Source of the DNA: Gibbula magus
Lineage: Eukaryota > Mollusca > Gastropoda > Trochida > Trochidae
Length of the DNA: 64,000 nucleotides
Direction: 5' to 3'
NCBI GenBank assembly: GCA_936450465.1
Contig: OW388296.1
Span: forward strand, 53,992,431-54,056,430
Part shown: positions 9,646-19,519 of the stretch, one piece after another
How positions within the stretch are numbered: the first letter of the stretch is position 1
How the letters are laid out: every line of letters begins with the position of its first letter
Notes under the pieces: generated by a model
What the model was told of the DNA's origin: nothing
Databases searched by the model: none
The model's input: only the letters and a program-made list of their open reading frames with translations
Made by a program: the position numbers and the translations under genes

Positions 9646-10053
9646 ATGGCAAATTACGTCCTGAGACATTACGATTTCTTGATACACGTACTCTCTCAAC
9701 ACGATTACCGGGAAACCTTGAATGATATAAGGCGTATGACGAGTGGACAGGTGAAGGCAGTCCAAGCGGTTGTGACCCGATTGTTGAATGGTCTCATTCC
9801 GGTCACACGAACACAGGATCGTGTATATTTACAACCGAACCCAAACAATAATTACTACTCGATTTTACGACGCATGATCCATGGAAACGCCACCCAAGCC
9901 TCCGTCAAGCGAAGTCTCTTACGTAACACCCAGCTGATTCGATTCATCTTTGATGCCGAGAATTTAAGACACGTGCGGGATGAGGCTAGAAATAACATCC
10001 TTCGTCAAGCTAGACGCCAACGACAGAGAAACTTGGTGGCGAGAGCTGCTTAA
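9646..10053 (+). CDS. Small helical Polinton protein, paralogue 1
   Basis: The frame starts at ATG 9646, downstream of a TATA-like ATATATAT (~9604), and gives 135 residues. It is predicted helical and basic, ending in an Arg-rich tail (RQARRQRQRN). The core pattern, an L-x2-VL start, S-x-Q-x-KA, LLNGLIPVT and a final basic Leu-rich segment, is shared with the protein at 10907-11419, so the two are paralogues. Similar G-x-I/V-P-L proteins occur in invertebrate Polintons and adintovirus-like elements and have been discussed as virion components. The exact role is unknown. Confidence 0.7.
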   Translation: MANYVLRHYDFLIHVLSQHDYRETLNDIRRMTSGQVKAVQAVVTRLLNGLIPVTRTQDRVYLQPNPNNNYYSILRRMIHGNATQASVKRSLLRNTQLIRFIFDAENLRHVRDEARNNILRQARRQRQRNLVARAA

Positions 10054-10113
10054 AACACGGGGTCCCTTAGCTCAAGTCATCATTCTTACTACAACCGCGG
10101 ACTGCTCAATACG

Positions 10114-10785
10114 ATGGAGGGCAAGGAATCATGCTTATTAAGATGGACGACACCAACCAACTTGGCGGTAGCCGGCTCGAGCGGATCTGGAAAGACTAGA
10201 TGGACTAAACGTCTGTTGGAGAATTCGGAATACATTTTCGACAAATCGCCCAATCTCATTGTCTATTGCTACGGTGTATGGCAGGATATCTATGGCGAGA
10301 TGCAACAGTCGATAGATCGCATTCAGTTTCACGAAGGCTTGCCCAGCGAAAGTAATCTACGCGAGTGGTCTGATCAGTCGGATAAAAACATGATTCTGGT
10401 GTTGGACGATCTCATGATGGAGGTATGCAACAGCAAACTCATGTTAAACGTGTATACCACATTAAGTCATCACCTCGGTGTAACGCTGGTGAATCTGCAA
10501 CAGAGCATCTTCCCTCGAGGAACGTATTCTCGCACTATCAGCGTGAATACGCATCTGTACTGTCTTCTCGCCAATCGAAGGTCAGCAAATGAATACAAGA
10601 TTCTGGCCAGTCAGATCTTTCCGGGGGAAAGCAAGTACTTTTGGGAATCATATAAAGATGCAGTGGAAGGCAGAAAATTTGGTTACCTTATCGTCGACGT
10701 CTGTCCCTATAGCAACCCCGAATTTGGACGACTGAGAACGGGCATCTTTCCAGATGAAGTGTGTACCGTTTACTTTCCTAAATGA
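10114..10785 (+). CDS. ATP: Genome-packaging ATPase (FtsK/HerA/A32-like)
   Basis: The 223-residue protein has a Walker A loop GSSGSGKT at 21-28 and a Walker B strand ILVLDDL at 94-100, followed by a sensor-like TLVNLQQS at 124-131. This matches the short A32-type packaging ATPases of Polintons and related DNA viruses, which pump DNA into the preformed capsid. The start is the first ATG, 61 bp after the previous gene. The frame is intact, and key catalytic residues are present. Confidence 0.94.
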   Translation: MEGKESCLLRWTTPTNLAVAGSSGSGKTRWTKRLLENSEYIFDKSPNLIVYCYGVWQDIYGEMQQSIDRIQFHEGLPSESNLREWSDQSDKNMILVLDDLMMEVCNSKLMLNVYTTLSHHLGVTLVNLQQSIFPRGTYSRTISVNTHLYCLLANRRSANEYKILASQIFPGESKYFWESYKDAVEGRKFGYLIVDVCPYSNPEFGRLRTGIFPDEVCTVYFPK

Positions 10786-10793
10786 AAAAAATG

Positions 10794-10800
10794 TATAAAT
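10794..10800 (+). promoter_or_regulatory. TATA box upstream of paralogue 2
   Basis: TATAAAT lies just after the ATPase stop and 107 bp before the next main ATG. A 26-codon upstream frame (10809-10889) starts at the first ATG downstream of it and could act as a leader ORF. Confidence 0.5.
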
Positions 10801-10906
10801 ACAACATCATGTATGGGACTCGAAACAGTCTTCCCGCAGACGCGCAACGGATAAGAGATATATTGCTCGAGAACTGCTTTGAGTTGTGAGAGTATATATA
10901 TTCAAC

Positions 10907-11419
10907 ATGAGTGAGTGCATTCGAGATAATTTGGATATACTACACGTTCTGGGAAAGTCAACCCCAAGGAGTCGAAAAGCCCTTCTGACTCACGTATCAC
11001 CGAGTCAGTATAGGGCCATTGTTACACTATTGCACAACATTATCATCGGTGTCATACCTTTAAGTCAAGAGGAGGAAAACAAGCTGTACCGCCACAGAAA
11101 GATCATTCGCCTATTGACAGCGAAGCGTGGCAGAAGTCATCCAAGAGTCTTACTCAAACAGGCAGGATTCAAACATAGAAATTTGTCAGAGCTGCTGGTG
11201 GCCTATCATTTTCTCATCCCTCCCTGTGTGCAAGCTCTGGACCGATATTTGCAACATGACAAGACCAATGATACTGTTGTCTCGAGAGACCTACCAACAC
11301 CTGCTCCAAGCGTCTCAGAAGATGGAAGGGCAGGATATCCCTCCACCAGTTCCGACGACCCAGACTCCCCAAGTCCAGTCTCCACAGACACCGACTATGA
11401 ATCATCGGAAGACATGTGA
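10907..11419 (+). CDS. Small helical Polinton protein, paralogue 2, with acidic tail
   Basis: The 170-residue frame begins at ATG 10907. Residues ~1-115 share the paralogue-1 pattern (ILHVLGKS, SPSQYRAI, IIGVIPLS, then a Lys/Arg-rich segment with RVLLKQAGF). The last ~50 residues are a Ser/Thr/Pro/Asp-rich acidic tail that looks disordered. That tail is exactly where the next gene overlaps it in another frame. A virion role is plausible by family resemblance but unproven. Confidence 0.7.
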   Translation: MSECIRDNLDILHVLGKSTPRSRKALLTHVSPSQYRAIVTLLHNIIIGVIPLSQEEENKLYRHRKIIRLLTAKRGRSHPRVLLKQAGFKHRNLSELLVAYHFLIPPCVQALDRYLQHDKTNDTVVSRDLPTPAPSVSEDGRAGYPSTSSDDPDSPSPVSTDTDYESSEDM

Positions 11420-11912
11420 AGAGCAGACTAGTGTTGAGCTGGACACCACAGATAAAAGTGACTTGATATCACGCGACCCCAATCAAACGGGAGGAGGAAA
11501 TAAAACAACAATTGACCCATCCTCACACGATGCATTAGATCAACTGTTACAGCGGGTTGGCTCGGATAAGCAAAAGGGCAAATTAGTGTCCATGTTGCAG
11601 TATCTCAACAAACAGAAACTTCTTGGCAATATGAACTGGAATGACAAGTTAGAACTCTACGACAAGTCTGGTCATATCATAAAGGATTCTAATGTGATAG
11701 ACTTTATTCGACAGTTTGTGTTACAAAGTAATGTTCGAAATCCCATTGGATATCAAACGTTTATTCGCATGATAAAGACTCTACCAGAATCGAAACCTTA
11801 TTTCCCTCAGGTGGGAAAAGGCAAGAGAAAACGAACAATGTATGTACAGGGTAAAGTGAAAGACGGCCTTCCTGGTGTAAAGAAGTTCAAGGCTTTGGAA
11901 AATTACTATTAA
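11256..11912 (+). CDS. Overlapping-frame Polinton protein with basic C-terminus
   Basis: The first ATG in frame (MTRPMILLSRETYQHLL) gives 218 residues and overlaps the upstream gene by 164 bp in the +1 frame. Residues ~20-90 are Pro/Gln/Thr-rich and probably disordered. The C-terminal half has a conserved-looking block (WNDKLELYDKSGHIIKDSNV, then a PIGYQTFIRMIKTLP segment) and ends in a basic patch GKGKRKR. The RPMIL start and SNVIDF...PIGYQTF block resemble a protein found in Polintons and adintovirus-like elements whose role is unsettled. DNA binding or core packaging is a reasonable inference. Confidence 0.75.
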   Translation: MTRPMILLSRETYQHLLQASQKMEGQDIPPPVPTTQTPQVQSPQTPTMNHRKTCEEQTSVELDTTDKSDLISRDPNQTGGGNKTTIDPSSHDALDQLLQRVGSDKQKGKLVSMLQYLNKQKLLGNMNWNDKLELYDKSGHIIKDSNVIDFIRQFVLQSNVRNPIGYQTFIRMIKTLPESKPYFPQVGKGKRKRTMYVQGKVKDGLPGVKKFKALENYY

Positions 11913-11951
11913 ATGTCTTGGTTATCTATTGTACCAGAAAATCTTTGTGCT

Positions 11952-12039
11952 CATTATTTTAGTAAACTATTGTATCAAATAAATTGTTTTATTATCATTA
12001 TTTTAGTAAACTATTCTATCAAATAAATTGTTCTCATAT
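11952..12039. repeat. 44-bp tandem duplication carrying AATAAA
   Basis: Two 44-bp units (11952-11995 and 11996-12039) each contain ATTTTAGTAAACTATT followed by CAAATAAATTG. The duplicated AATAAA probably serves as the polyadenylation signal for the rightward genes. Confidence 0.85.
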
Positions 12040-12371
12040 CATTTCTATTCTGTTGTTTATTTGAAAGCGAAAGAAAGACAGATACATTCAATACATGTTA
12101 ATATATTTTATATAGACATTCAATGTATACATTACATAAAATCAGACATCACAGGGTAGTCATATAAAATACTGTAGGTACTTGACATGAGACAATGTTA
12201 TCACATTATTATTCATATCCAATTAAAGTAAACACGAATGATGATGATATTATGCAGTTGAATTTACACTATATACAAAATACAAATGTCTGGGAGACTT
12301 GATGGAACGAGTCAGGAATGCATAAAGAGTTGTACTAGATGATTTCAAAAAAAACAAAAAAAACCTTCTAT
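12040..12371. other. Spacer between convergent Polinton gene sets
   Basis: This AT-rich stretch separates the ends of the rightward genes and the leftward polymerase. TTTATT at 12056-12061 reads AATAAA on the minus strand and may end the polymerase transcript. I see no gene. Confidence 0.5.
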
Positions 12372-15300
12372 TTAAATGATTTCTGTATCATCTGAATTGA
12401 CTTCACGTGTAGAATAGGGGCAGAGCTCTATATCCAAAGGTGCCGTGCGAATACCATCGTTCAAGACCCGGCGCTTACAGTAGAGGTAGCTCAAACCTCG
12501 ACGTGTCTGTTGATAGGTACACATTTTGTTACCCATCAGACGGAACCCTCTATTCATACCCTCCCCAGGAACACCCGTCCGCAGAACTTGTCTAAACGCA
12601 GCTAATGGTGTTTTGAGTGTACGTTTCGAAATGCCCTTGCTGGAAAATTTTACCTTGTGTTCGAAGCGTGCCATCATTGGCTTTCTCGAACCAAGACAAG
12701 GTTTCCTCTTCTTTGCGACAAAGTATGGAGGGCACGGCGCAGGATACGTTGAGCACAACGTACGCTCGATGTCATGGAAGACTTGGACATGCGTTGAAGG
12801 GTGGTCTGGGCAACCAAATAGGTTTTACTGCAGAGTCCAATCATTTCGTCTCCTTCGTACTCGAGTTTGAATAAACCCGGCGTACGTTTGTCGTGGAGGG
12901 CGTGAATGGAACAGCAATTGCGTGGAAACCATCGCATGTTGTTGTTGTCAAGTTGTTCTGATTGCTCTGTGCAATGCCCCTTTAACTGGTTGTGGTACGC
13001 CACCTGTTTGTTGGGTTTAATCACATCGGAGAGTGACGAGGCGCTCAAGGCCATGTAAGCACTGTCTGTGTCCATCTCCATGTACTCAAAATCACTACGT
13101 ATACGTCCATAAAGTCGTAATAGTACTGGAGCATGCGCAGCTTGGCATACTGGAGAATGAAATAGCCGAGCTGAACAGGAGTATCGAGACGTAAGAACTT
13201 TTTACCCATCTCGACTTCGAAATAGTCCCCATCCAGTTCCGTTAGTTTTCTGAATTGTGGAATATTGACTTGGTCGCTAGCCTTTATTTGACCATATACG
13301 TACGACACAGTCTGATGCTTTTCTTTATTGATCAACACCGAACCGTACGCAGAGTTACCCGTGAGTTTAGCCGTATCCCCGCGAATGGCTGCAGAAGGAT
13401 CACGGTCGGCCGCTCGTCTCGCTGAGCACACATCCCGAACAAACTGATGAAAACACGCGTTCGGGGTATACTCCACGACTTGGTACACTCGATCAACCAC
13501 CATCCCATGATGTAGATACCACTGTAAAAGTGGAGTGGCGATCATCATTTTTCTAGCCTTAAGCCCACCCACAAGCATGCGGCGCGGTTTGGTGCTCAAG
13601 TCGTTCTCCGTGATGTAGTCTTGCATGTGTTCACCGAGAGCCTCGAATGGAACTTCCGCATTGCAAAACAGGGGAGTCATTTCCTGAAAGTACTCGTACG
13701 GGGAGAGAAGAGTGCCATGAGGATTTTGGTCGGGGAGCCACTGTTCGGGTGCATGAATATCTACTTCCACCATTCCGAACAGTTCACCAGTTTCCACAGC
13801 TTTCAAAATCTCGCTTTGCGACACCTTTCCAGGATTCTTTCGAGTGAAAGGAGGTCTACGTTGTTGGATGAAGGATTTAAGGTTGTCATTCTCTTGACAC
13901 TCGCGTTGGTATTCGCATTCCCACATTGTATAGAGTTGATAACCCTGACTGCGAATATAAGCTGCACGTGCTGTGGTGTCTTTGAGACGTTTCTCCAAAC
14001 GTTTTCTCAATTTCTCCTTGCCGCGTGCATGCGTAGTCAAGTGACATTCGTGTCCGTGGAAATAACAACCATTATACTCCAACAAAATGGTAGAATTTGG
14101 AATCCAACCATCCACCAAGTACGGCCCCACTCGTTTTTCACGTCCCCAGTTGAGTTTATGTTTTACATCAACTTCAAATTTATCCTTTACCCAATCCATC
14201 CAATCGTACATGGATGTGTACCTATCCCTGCGTTCGGGTTTGAAATCGTTCTCGGCTTTCCTGCGCACGAATGCACCGGTAGGCATGGGTTGATCTATAG
14301 CCCACAAGTATAACGCATTCGCGTCATATCCAACAACCCTTTTGCATCGTTTATCCGGGTTATCCCTAATGTAGGTTCGATCGGCTTTGTGGTATCTCGT
14401 GAAAATAATTGATGGACCACCGACCACGTTCGCCTTCACTGTGTGATAGAGATCCTCATTCTTCTTATCAAACAGAGCAAAGGACACCCCTTCTTTCTTA
14501 CTCTCCCGGAACAGCTTCTGTCGTGCCACGCCTGGTACAGACATGGTGGTTTTAAAGAGGTCAATACCATCCTCGAAATAAAACCGCTGCATGGCTTCCA
14601 CGGCGTCCACAAAAGGACCCACATCAAGATTGTTATACCACTCGAGAAAATCTCGAAACGTGGACATTCCTTCACGTCTCCAGACCTCTTCGAGATCGGC
14701 ATAATTATCCTCGACGGATTTCACACCATCGTCAAGGACAGATTTCTGTTTGAGGTTGGAATACCATGCCTCACCCAGAGGTGGAAGCTGAGTTTCATTC
14801 ATCTTTTCAGGAGTATCGAGATATTCATAGGGGAAAAAACCCTTTCGTTCTTCCACCCCAAACGCTTTCAGAAACTGAGCATAGCTCGTTCCGGGAGAGA
14901 GGTATTGGGTGATGTCAAGAAATTTAAAGCTTTGATTACTTTGACACAAGTAAGCATTGTTTTTCTTGACTGTGAAAGGCTGAGATTCGACCATGGTTAG
15001 AGAGAGATGTTTGGGAAGCTTCTCTTTGATAATATTCAAGTCGTAACGAGCTGAATTAAATCCAAGTACAGGGACTTGTGAACAGTACCCCAAAAGCTTC
15101 CCATACAGATCGTTCACACGCTTTTTCGACTTAGCGCTTGGTGTTGAAGCACTGTCTTGGTCATTGTCATGATCTTCACCCTCGTCACAGTCATCACTAT
15201 CGTCACAGTCATCACCTTCGTCAATATCATTCCCTTCATTACCCTCATTCCCTTCCCCATCGCCATCGTACTCTTGCAGCTCTCGTAATTCGTCAAAGAC

Positions 15301-16844
15301 TGATTCATATTTTTCTTTGGCGATCTTGGTGACTTTTTCGGCAATTCTAGACATGTAATCTATCATGCTGGCAATGAGTGTATCCGAATCAGGATCAACG
15401 ATGCAATGGGGTGAAGTAAACCCAGGCACGTTTGAACACACGCTCACTGAAATGGGGTGGTGTTCTTGTGTCCATCGCAGTTTCTGGGTACCGGTGTCGA
15501 TAGATTTCAAGAGACACTCGAAATCAAACACCACAAACCATGGAAAAAATCTCTGTTCGGGGTTGACGTACACATCATTTTCTTCCAGCTCGTCAAACAC
15601 GGTCTTTGGGGTCTGATGAAAACCACCAGGAAATATTAATTTTGTTTGACCAGTGCATCGGCGCTGGTGTTTCTGCTGTAAATCTATGCGTTTGAAGAGC
15701 CTCTCACACAAAGGACATTGGTAACGTTTGCAATACATGTTTATATTTGTAATGAGGGACAAATGTTTCTCATAGAGATTTAGATTCATGTGATCATCAT
15801 CAAACAGACCTCGAGATTTATACACTGGTTGAGCTACCTTTTTCTCGTTGAGTTTAAACACGTTGACATTGACACGGAAACAAGCTTCGAAATCAGAGAA
15901 ATTTTGGGGGGAGAGACCCTTGTACTCTTGGTGAGTTACTTTATCTAAAGACTCGAGATGATGGTGGTCTCGACAGTAGACTACCCACTTATAGTATAAG
16001 TCTTGGGTAGGCTTTTCTAATGCTTCTCGAGAGGAAGGATCTTGATGAAGGGCTAGACAGCGGAAAGCACAGAGGCGATCCTCATAAAATCGTTTTGTGC
16101 CCTTGTTACAATCCAGAGAAATAATAGCTTTATGATTTTTCAGATAATCAGGGAGTACTACCGGGGGATAGCCTAATGGAAAATTCAATCTGTACGCATA
16201 AAACTGTACGTTAGTAATCAAAACAGGTTTCCATTTCGTATCGGGACGTTGTTTCATAAGAAATGTCATGATATCTAAACTCTGTAATCTCTGGCGCAAC
16301 TTTTCGAGATCCTTCACTCCGGTGATATAAATCGGATTATTAAAGAGAGGATCTGCAGCGTAAGGTTGGAAATAGCGATAGCGCCCAGTCTCCACGTGAC
16401 GCAGAATGACACCGAATGCTAAATTCAATCTAAAACTAAACTCTAACATTTGAAAAATGCTCTTAGCTCGTTCCATCAACTCATCTATGGTAAAGTCATT
16501 TGTTATAGGGAGGTTGAATGAGGAAATGACTGATTGATCCTCTGCTTTGTCCTCGGCTTGTTCCCCGGGTTTGTCCTGAGCCAGGATGAAAGGAGCGTTG
16601 AGGTCATAGGCCTCTTTCAACCCGGGCTCGATGACCTCGCCACTCTCCTGGTCTTCCCATGGGGCGCGGCCTTCACCCCACGGGCGCTCTACTTTCTCGT
16701 CTCCACTGCCGGACTGCGAGGGTAGAACGCGGTGACCAACTCTCATCTGATGGCGATAGAGGGACTCCTGATCTATGAAGCGTCTTCGACATTTCCGACA
16801 AGTCCGCTCCTTTGTTCCTGTTTCTTTTTTGGGAGATGAGGGAG
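12372..16844 (-). pseudogene. PolB: Protein-primed family B DNA polymerase, main exon, two frame changes
   Basis: This exon encodes the replicative polymerase. It begins at an intron acceptor (16845-16846, after a pyrimidine-rich ATTTTCAACAG). In order it shows a C2H2 finger (16732-16800), a C2HC finger (~15650-15725), Exo I FDFE (15517-15528), a long acidic insert (~15160-15275), Exo II FNSARYD (15040-15063), motif A DANALY (14308-14331), a GCYFHGHECH block (14041-14070), motif B KLTGNSAYG (13342-13368) and motif C DTDS (13061-13072). The open frame fails at about 13085-13100, just before motif C, which lies in another frame. A second change falls at about 12755-12815; the last frame then runs to a TAA at 12372. 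Either two real lesions or two sequence errors would explain this. Confidence 0.92.
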
Positions 16845-17313
16845 CTGTTGAAAATAAGTTTGTGTTATGGATACTGATTTGGGAATATAACACTGTTAAC
16901 ATCAAACACTAAACCTCTAGCAAATGAAATTATCTCGAACAAGCAAAATTCTATTTTGTTAGCCCTGTAGTGTTGGAATACTGAAATTATCTGCAATAGT
17001 CGTGATACTTATTTTACAGTTGAAATTAAAATATTAATCCTGACTAGTGCTGAAAAGATGCATAGAGTAAATTTATTATGCTAGTCTAATGAATGAATAA
17101 ACATGGAATTCAGTGTTGTAGTTTTGATATGTAACAATGTTGTCTGTTATACATTTTGATAGATATTTAACACCTTACTGGAATCATGACAAGCCAATGA
17201 TTTGTGTAACACATAACATATACACAGGCATTGAAATCTATGATACAAATTCATACATCATGCATGGACACAACTGAATAAATTAAACACCATAAAGATA
17301 TAATGTAACTCAC

Positions 17314-18164
17314 CTTCACTATCCACTGCATTCCGGGTAGATGGCTGAGCATTTCCATGCGACAACTGTGATGTTGTACCTGAGAATATACATATACCCA
17401 CTTTCAAGATAAGATAGAAATGAAGTATCCATATCTCAAAGTACATACATGCAGATTATGGAAATAAATTATCTCAGAGATTTTCATAACTTACCAGAAG
17501 GATGGAAGCGCCGAACATGCACACTCAGTTCACGAGATGAGTTGAAGATTTCAGGACATATCTATATATTGAAATAAACATGTAGTTATAATTAATAATA
17601 TATAGACATTGTTAATCACATACAAAGCTAAACCTGTTATAAACATGGTAGATTCCTTAGATAACATAGCAACACAACATTATCTATAGGCACTTACAAT
17701 AATAGATTTAAGAAATTGCCATTTTAAAACGAAAGATAATTCAACTTAGGCGTTATATCATATTAATTTTACCATTGCCTTTATATAAACACCCAGATAA
17801 AACAAAGAAAATATCTTACACTACACCGATATTCCATAGCCTGTTGTGACAGGAAGGCGCTACATTTGGAGATGTGTTGTTTCAATTTCTGTTTTGAAGC
17901 ATAGGACTTGGGACAATGCTCACACATGAAACGTTCCCCTCGATGAACACCTCGAATGTGGGTGTTCAAATTATCCTTCCGTGAAAAGACTTTATTACAC
18001 TCTGGACAAGTAACTTTCCTGAAAGAAATAACATCCTTATTAATTACTTCTTTTGATTGTTTGTTTTAAATTCATACAGTTATAGGAGTGAAAAGTGTTA
18101 ATTATAAACTTTAAGAATTCAGTCCATTGAAAACATTGTTAACTTACGTGTTGACTGAGGCCAT
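17314..18164 (-). CDS. PolB: PolB 5' leader: four small exons encoding C2H2 fingers
   Basis: Minus-strand exons with GT/AG borders are 18148-18164 (from ATG 18164), 17820-18018, 17495-17561 and 17314-17379; the next exon begins at 16844. Donors read GTAAGT, GTAAGA, GTAAGT and GTGAGT. Lengths 17, 199, 67 and 66 keep phase through every junction and enter the main polymerase frame correctly. Exon 2 encodes two fingers (CPECNKVF...H and CEHCPKSY...H). A third, with Cys pair and His pair spaced CX2CX12HX4H, is split by the intron between 17820 and 17561. Together with the finger in the main exon this gives four in a row. The fingers probably bind DNA, for instance the termini, which is inference. 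Confidence 0.82.
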
Positions 18165-18981
18165 CTTAGGTGAATGATGAATGTCCATTCCCTCTGGTGA
18201 TAAATCTGTACTAATGTTTCAGTCGAAGGTGTGCTTTATTATAGACAAGTCTTCTCTAAAAGCGAATGGGTACAATGAACATGAACAATACTAGTAAGAA
18301 CTTTGTGCCTTTAGCACGTTTAGGAATTCCTTTCCTTGTTTAGTTCACATGGTCAGTGAGGCCAGTACAAAGACAAAAGTATTAGCTTGAGCTGTTTAGC
18401 TCCCACATCGCGCAATGGAAGGTATCTTTAAATACTTTTTGCAAAAGTTGGTATGTATTTATCACTACTTTTATTAATGAATTCTGTTCTAATTGAATAG
18501 AATTATCTCATTTCATGAAATTACCACCATAGTCATATAATGATTTTGATATGTTTATTAAATGTCTAACTTCTCTCTTTCTATTACTGTGATGAAGTAT
18601 ACTTGTTGTGAGTTTCGTTTTTTCTATAGAATACATTCTTAGAGGTGTCTCTAATATAGCAAAAACTGTTCTGATAATAAAGTAAATCGATTTGGTATTG
18701 GATAAACAATCATCTAGCTATTAAGAAATATCACTTAACTAATAATCACTTAATGTGTCTTCATATTGTTTCATAATTATGTACTTAAATAATAGTTATT
18801 ATTAGGTATACAGTATTATAATTCGCATAGTGAGGTATCTCTTTTTGTAATGTTTATAAGACACACCTTCAAGTCAGGGGGTGCAGTGCGTGACTTTCCC
18901 AATCGAGTGTTGCCTTAAAGCAAACCTTCTTTGTCAATGGTCAAGTTCGGGTCAGGGAGGGGTCAAGTGCAAAGCCGTGTC
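18165..18981. other. PolB upstream region inside the Polinton
   Basis: This AT-rich stretch lies between the first PolB exon and the right TIR. A minus-strand TATAATAAAG at 18233-18243, about 70-80 bp before the ATG, is the best TATA candidate. No other gene is visible. Confidence 0.45.
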
Positions 18982-19422
18982 ATGACAATGTTAGTTTGTT
19001 ACTGCTACCTTGTGGAATGTTTCAGGCTTAGGTTAACTGCATTTGACTTTCCTATGATTGACTTGTATATGTTTAAATGTACTTCTTCTCGATTACACGT
19101 TATATTCCGTATGCATGAATTATTTTTTTATCACTAGTTTAGCTCACACATTTCATTCACTTTATTACATTGTGATCACATATAAATACTGATTAAGTTC
19201 CTTTTATAATGTTTACTTCATTTCCATTAGTTTTAAATATTATCAATAATATATTAATAATGAAATAATACTTATAAATATAATTTTATATATTTATATA
19301 TATATTTATTACAATTATATTTTAATGAATTATGATGTATTTAATATTTATTTAATAATCCTTATCCCTTAACCCTTAACCCTTAACCAAACACCCTGTG
19401 TGCGTCCACCTTCTATACTACT
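18982..19422 (-). repeat. Polinton right terminal inverted repeat
   Basis: This is the inverted partner of 4249-4682. It ends CTATACTACT and is followed by GACGTC. It carries the same heptamer run in reverse (CCCTTAA units at ~19365-19385). Confidence 0.95.
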
Positions 19423-19428
19423 GACGTC
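19423..19428. repeat. Polinton target site duplication, right
   Basis: This is the second GACGTC. Past it, ATACAGTATAAATAAATAG continues the copy B sequence from 50557. Confidence 0.92.
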
Positions 19429-19519
19429 ATACAGTATAAATAAATAGAAATACATAATGTAGGCAATCATGTCAATGCATAACAATGATTGATTTTAATG
19501 AACATATTTTTTTAATAAT

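Larger units (their letters stand above)
4249..19422. mobile_element. Polinton/Maverick virus-like transposon
   Basis: The element is 15,174 bp with long TIRs and ends AGTAGTATAG...CTATACTACT. It encodes the Polinton set: retroviral-type integrase with chromodomain, capsid proteins, adenovirus-like protease, FtsK/HerA-type packaging ATPase and protein-primed family B polymerase. Rightward genes fill 4988-11912 and the polymerase runs leftward over 12372-18164. It sits in what is inferred to be the last intron of TENA-like copy A. Copy B lacks it, so insertion post-dates the duplication. Only the polymerase shows obvious frame damage. Confidence 0.97.

Noticed and set aside
13621..14313. Long plus-strand frame opposite the polymerase
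   Set aside because: It is antisense to conserved polymerase motifs and has no independent support.
16845..16905. Polymerase start at the beginning of the long frame
   Set aside because: The stretch before 16844 reads as the end of an intron (pyrimidine-rich, CAG), and the spliced upstream exons join in phase.
4249..19422. Free-living or endogenous virus rather than a transposon
   Set aside because: TIRs, a 6-bp target duplication and an integrase define a Polinton. Virion formation is possible but cannot be shown from sequence.
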